Origin: Amaranthus tricolor
Taxonomy: Eukaryota > Streptophyta > Magnoliopsida > Caryophyllales > Amaranthaceae
Length of the DNA: 64,000 nt
Assembly: GCF_026212465.1 (NCBI RefSeq)
Contig: NC_080048.1
Coordinates: 39,163,875-39,227,874, forward strand
Reading direction: 5' to 3'
The first letter of the stretch is position 1, and every line of letters starts with the position of its first letter. The translations under genes and the position numbers were made by a program. The notes under the pieces are model-generated. The model was not told the DNA's origin. It did no database searches and worked only from the letters and a program-made list of their open reading frames with translations. Shown here in pieces: positions 63,012 through 64,000 of this stretch.

Positions 63012-63530
63012 TCAACTGACAGCAGCTAGTTTCGGAATGGGCTGAGCACCGACAACTTCATTGCAGCGAGGACAAAGAGTTGGATGCTCTGTGAAGGAAC
63101 CAACTTGGGTCGAGTAATTCCAGCATCTCTCACATTTTGAGCCTTCTGCTCTTGATACACCGATCCAAACCTTAATATCACTTCCTTGAATAACATACTC
63201 TCCGGTGTGAGGTGTGCTAGGAAGATTCTCTAAATACGAAACTACCTCGGCCTGTATAACCCGAGCAATCAAAGTATAAATTACATTTAGCAAATTTTAT
63301 ACAAAAAGATGTTGTAACTACTTGAAAGTCGACAAAACGAGCTAAATTACCTGAGAAGTAATGAAGATGCGATGAAGTGAATCAGCATTGTTCTCGGCTT
63401 CACTCATCTGATGCAATCTGTTGGCGAGGCTTGCATCCGGGGTGTGAATATAAACCTTAGCTTCTAAACTGGACCCGATTAACTTTTCAGTTCGAGCGAA
63501 TTCAAGTACCTTATTTACCTCGGTTCTCAA
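63012..63530 (-). CDS. OVA2: Isoleucyl-tRNA synthetase, organellar, C-terminal exons (partial)
   Basis: Charges tRNA-Ile in plastids and mitochondria. Only the last two coding exons are in the window: 63530-63351 (60 codons) and 63251-63012 (79 codons plus TGA). They join in phase across a GT-AG intron. The first begins LRTEVNKVLEFARTEKLIGS, the end of the anticodon-binding domain. The last carries the C-terminal zinc finger CERCWNYS...HPTLCPRC with four cysteines, a hallmark of bacterial-type IleRS and so of the plant organellar enzyme (OVULE ABORTION 2 in Arabidopsis). The catalytic domain lies beyond position 64000. No exon was seen in 63531-64000. Confidence 0.9.
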
Positions 63531-63663
63531 CTGCAAAGTATTGGTGTTTAAGCTATGATATTAGATCTTCGAAGGATGGGATGAATAGTGAACATACACG
63601 CTGACAGACGCACAATTTATAAAGGAAGGGAAAAGCTGCTACATGCCATATGCATATATCCAA

Positions 63664-63832
63664 TGTTACTTGGACTCGGATAGTGATGTCAGATACCGGT
63701 ACGTGTCCAAGTGTCGGATACGTCTAGATATTCAATTTTACGCCTAAAATGAAGTGTTTTAGTGTCATACCAATGTCCAAGCATCAAGGATCGAACACAG
63801 GTACGTAAAGCAAAATAAAGAGTCCGAGTAGC
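63664..63832. mobile_element. MITE-like element in the synthetase intron
   Basis: It begins TGTTACTTGGACTCGG. The right end read outward is TGCTACTCGGACTCTT. The interior contains GTGTCGGATACG and GTGTCCAAG motifs, distantly like the repeat at 21505-21620. The target duplication is unclear. Confidence 0.5.
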
Positions 63833-64000
63833 ATCATATATCAAAATAAAAAATAAAAAAAATTGATCATTAGATTTGAAAACAGAACTCGATCATCATA
63901 ATATGTAAGCTTTAGGCTATGTTTGGTACAGAGGAAAATTTGTAAGACAGAAATGATTTCTAACAAAAAGCATATTAAAAAGGGAACGGGTTTGAAACCT

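Overview
This window is nuclear DNA of a flowering plant. It is AT-rich, its genes are split by canonical GT-AG introns, and the proteins are plant-type: a PRT6-like UBR-box ubiquitin ligase, a beta-amylase, a serine carboxypeptidase-like protein, a small OB-fold protein and an organellar isoleucyl-tRNA synthetase. Copia retrotransposons, TRIMs, LINE tails and MITEs fill much of the rest. A eudicot is likely. A Caryophyllales species is possible because of a GTAAGACGGTCTC-type MITE, but that is a weak inference. No bacterial-style operon, CRISPR array or phage is present.

Layout. Bases 1-8700 are AT-rich intergenic DNA with a 24-bp minisatellite. A decayed LINE 3' end (8740-9165) and a 137-bp tandem duplication (9565-9838) follow. 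The minus-strand PRT6-like gene occupies 10148-30537. I could join 17 coding exons with GT-AG borders and consistent phases into one open frame of 2030 codons. Intron 1 (23719-30483) is 6.8 kb and holds a decayed Copia element with both LTRs and a 5-bp target duplication. Intron 7 holds a 1.1-kb inverted-repeat element. Next come a Copia RNase H fragment split by a long-TIR element with a 9-bp target duplication (about 31930-32950) and an intact 288-bp TRIM (34539-34826).

A beta-amylase locus lies at 35832-38473 on the plus strand. All seven exons and both catalytic glutamates are present, but two in-frame amber codons interrupt it. A second TRIM sits in one of its introns. A decayed Copia element (39706-44866) is itself split by a solo LTR of another family with a perfect target duplication. 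After a MITE-rich spacer there is a complete, apparently very young Copia element at 48528-53789. Its 594-bp LTRs differ at one base by eye, its target duplication is perfect and its 1306-codon gag-pol frame is uninterrupted.

The right end carries an intact nine-exon serine carboxypeptidase-like gene (54803-60216, +) and, convergent with it, a three-exon OB-fold/zinc protein gene (61052-61996, -). The last two coding exons of a plastid/mitochondrial isoleucyl-tRNA synthetase (63012-63530, -) continue beyond the window.

The host genes are unrelated and act separately: N-degron proteolysis, starch-type glucan hydrolysis, secretory-pathway peptidase or acyltransferase chemistry, nucleic-acid binding and organellar translation. 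I saw no new multigene system. The most unusual points are the doubly amber beta-amylase, the transposon-filled first intron of PRT6, and nested mobile elements whose insertion footprints can still be read.
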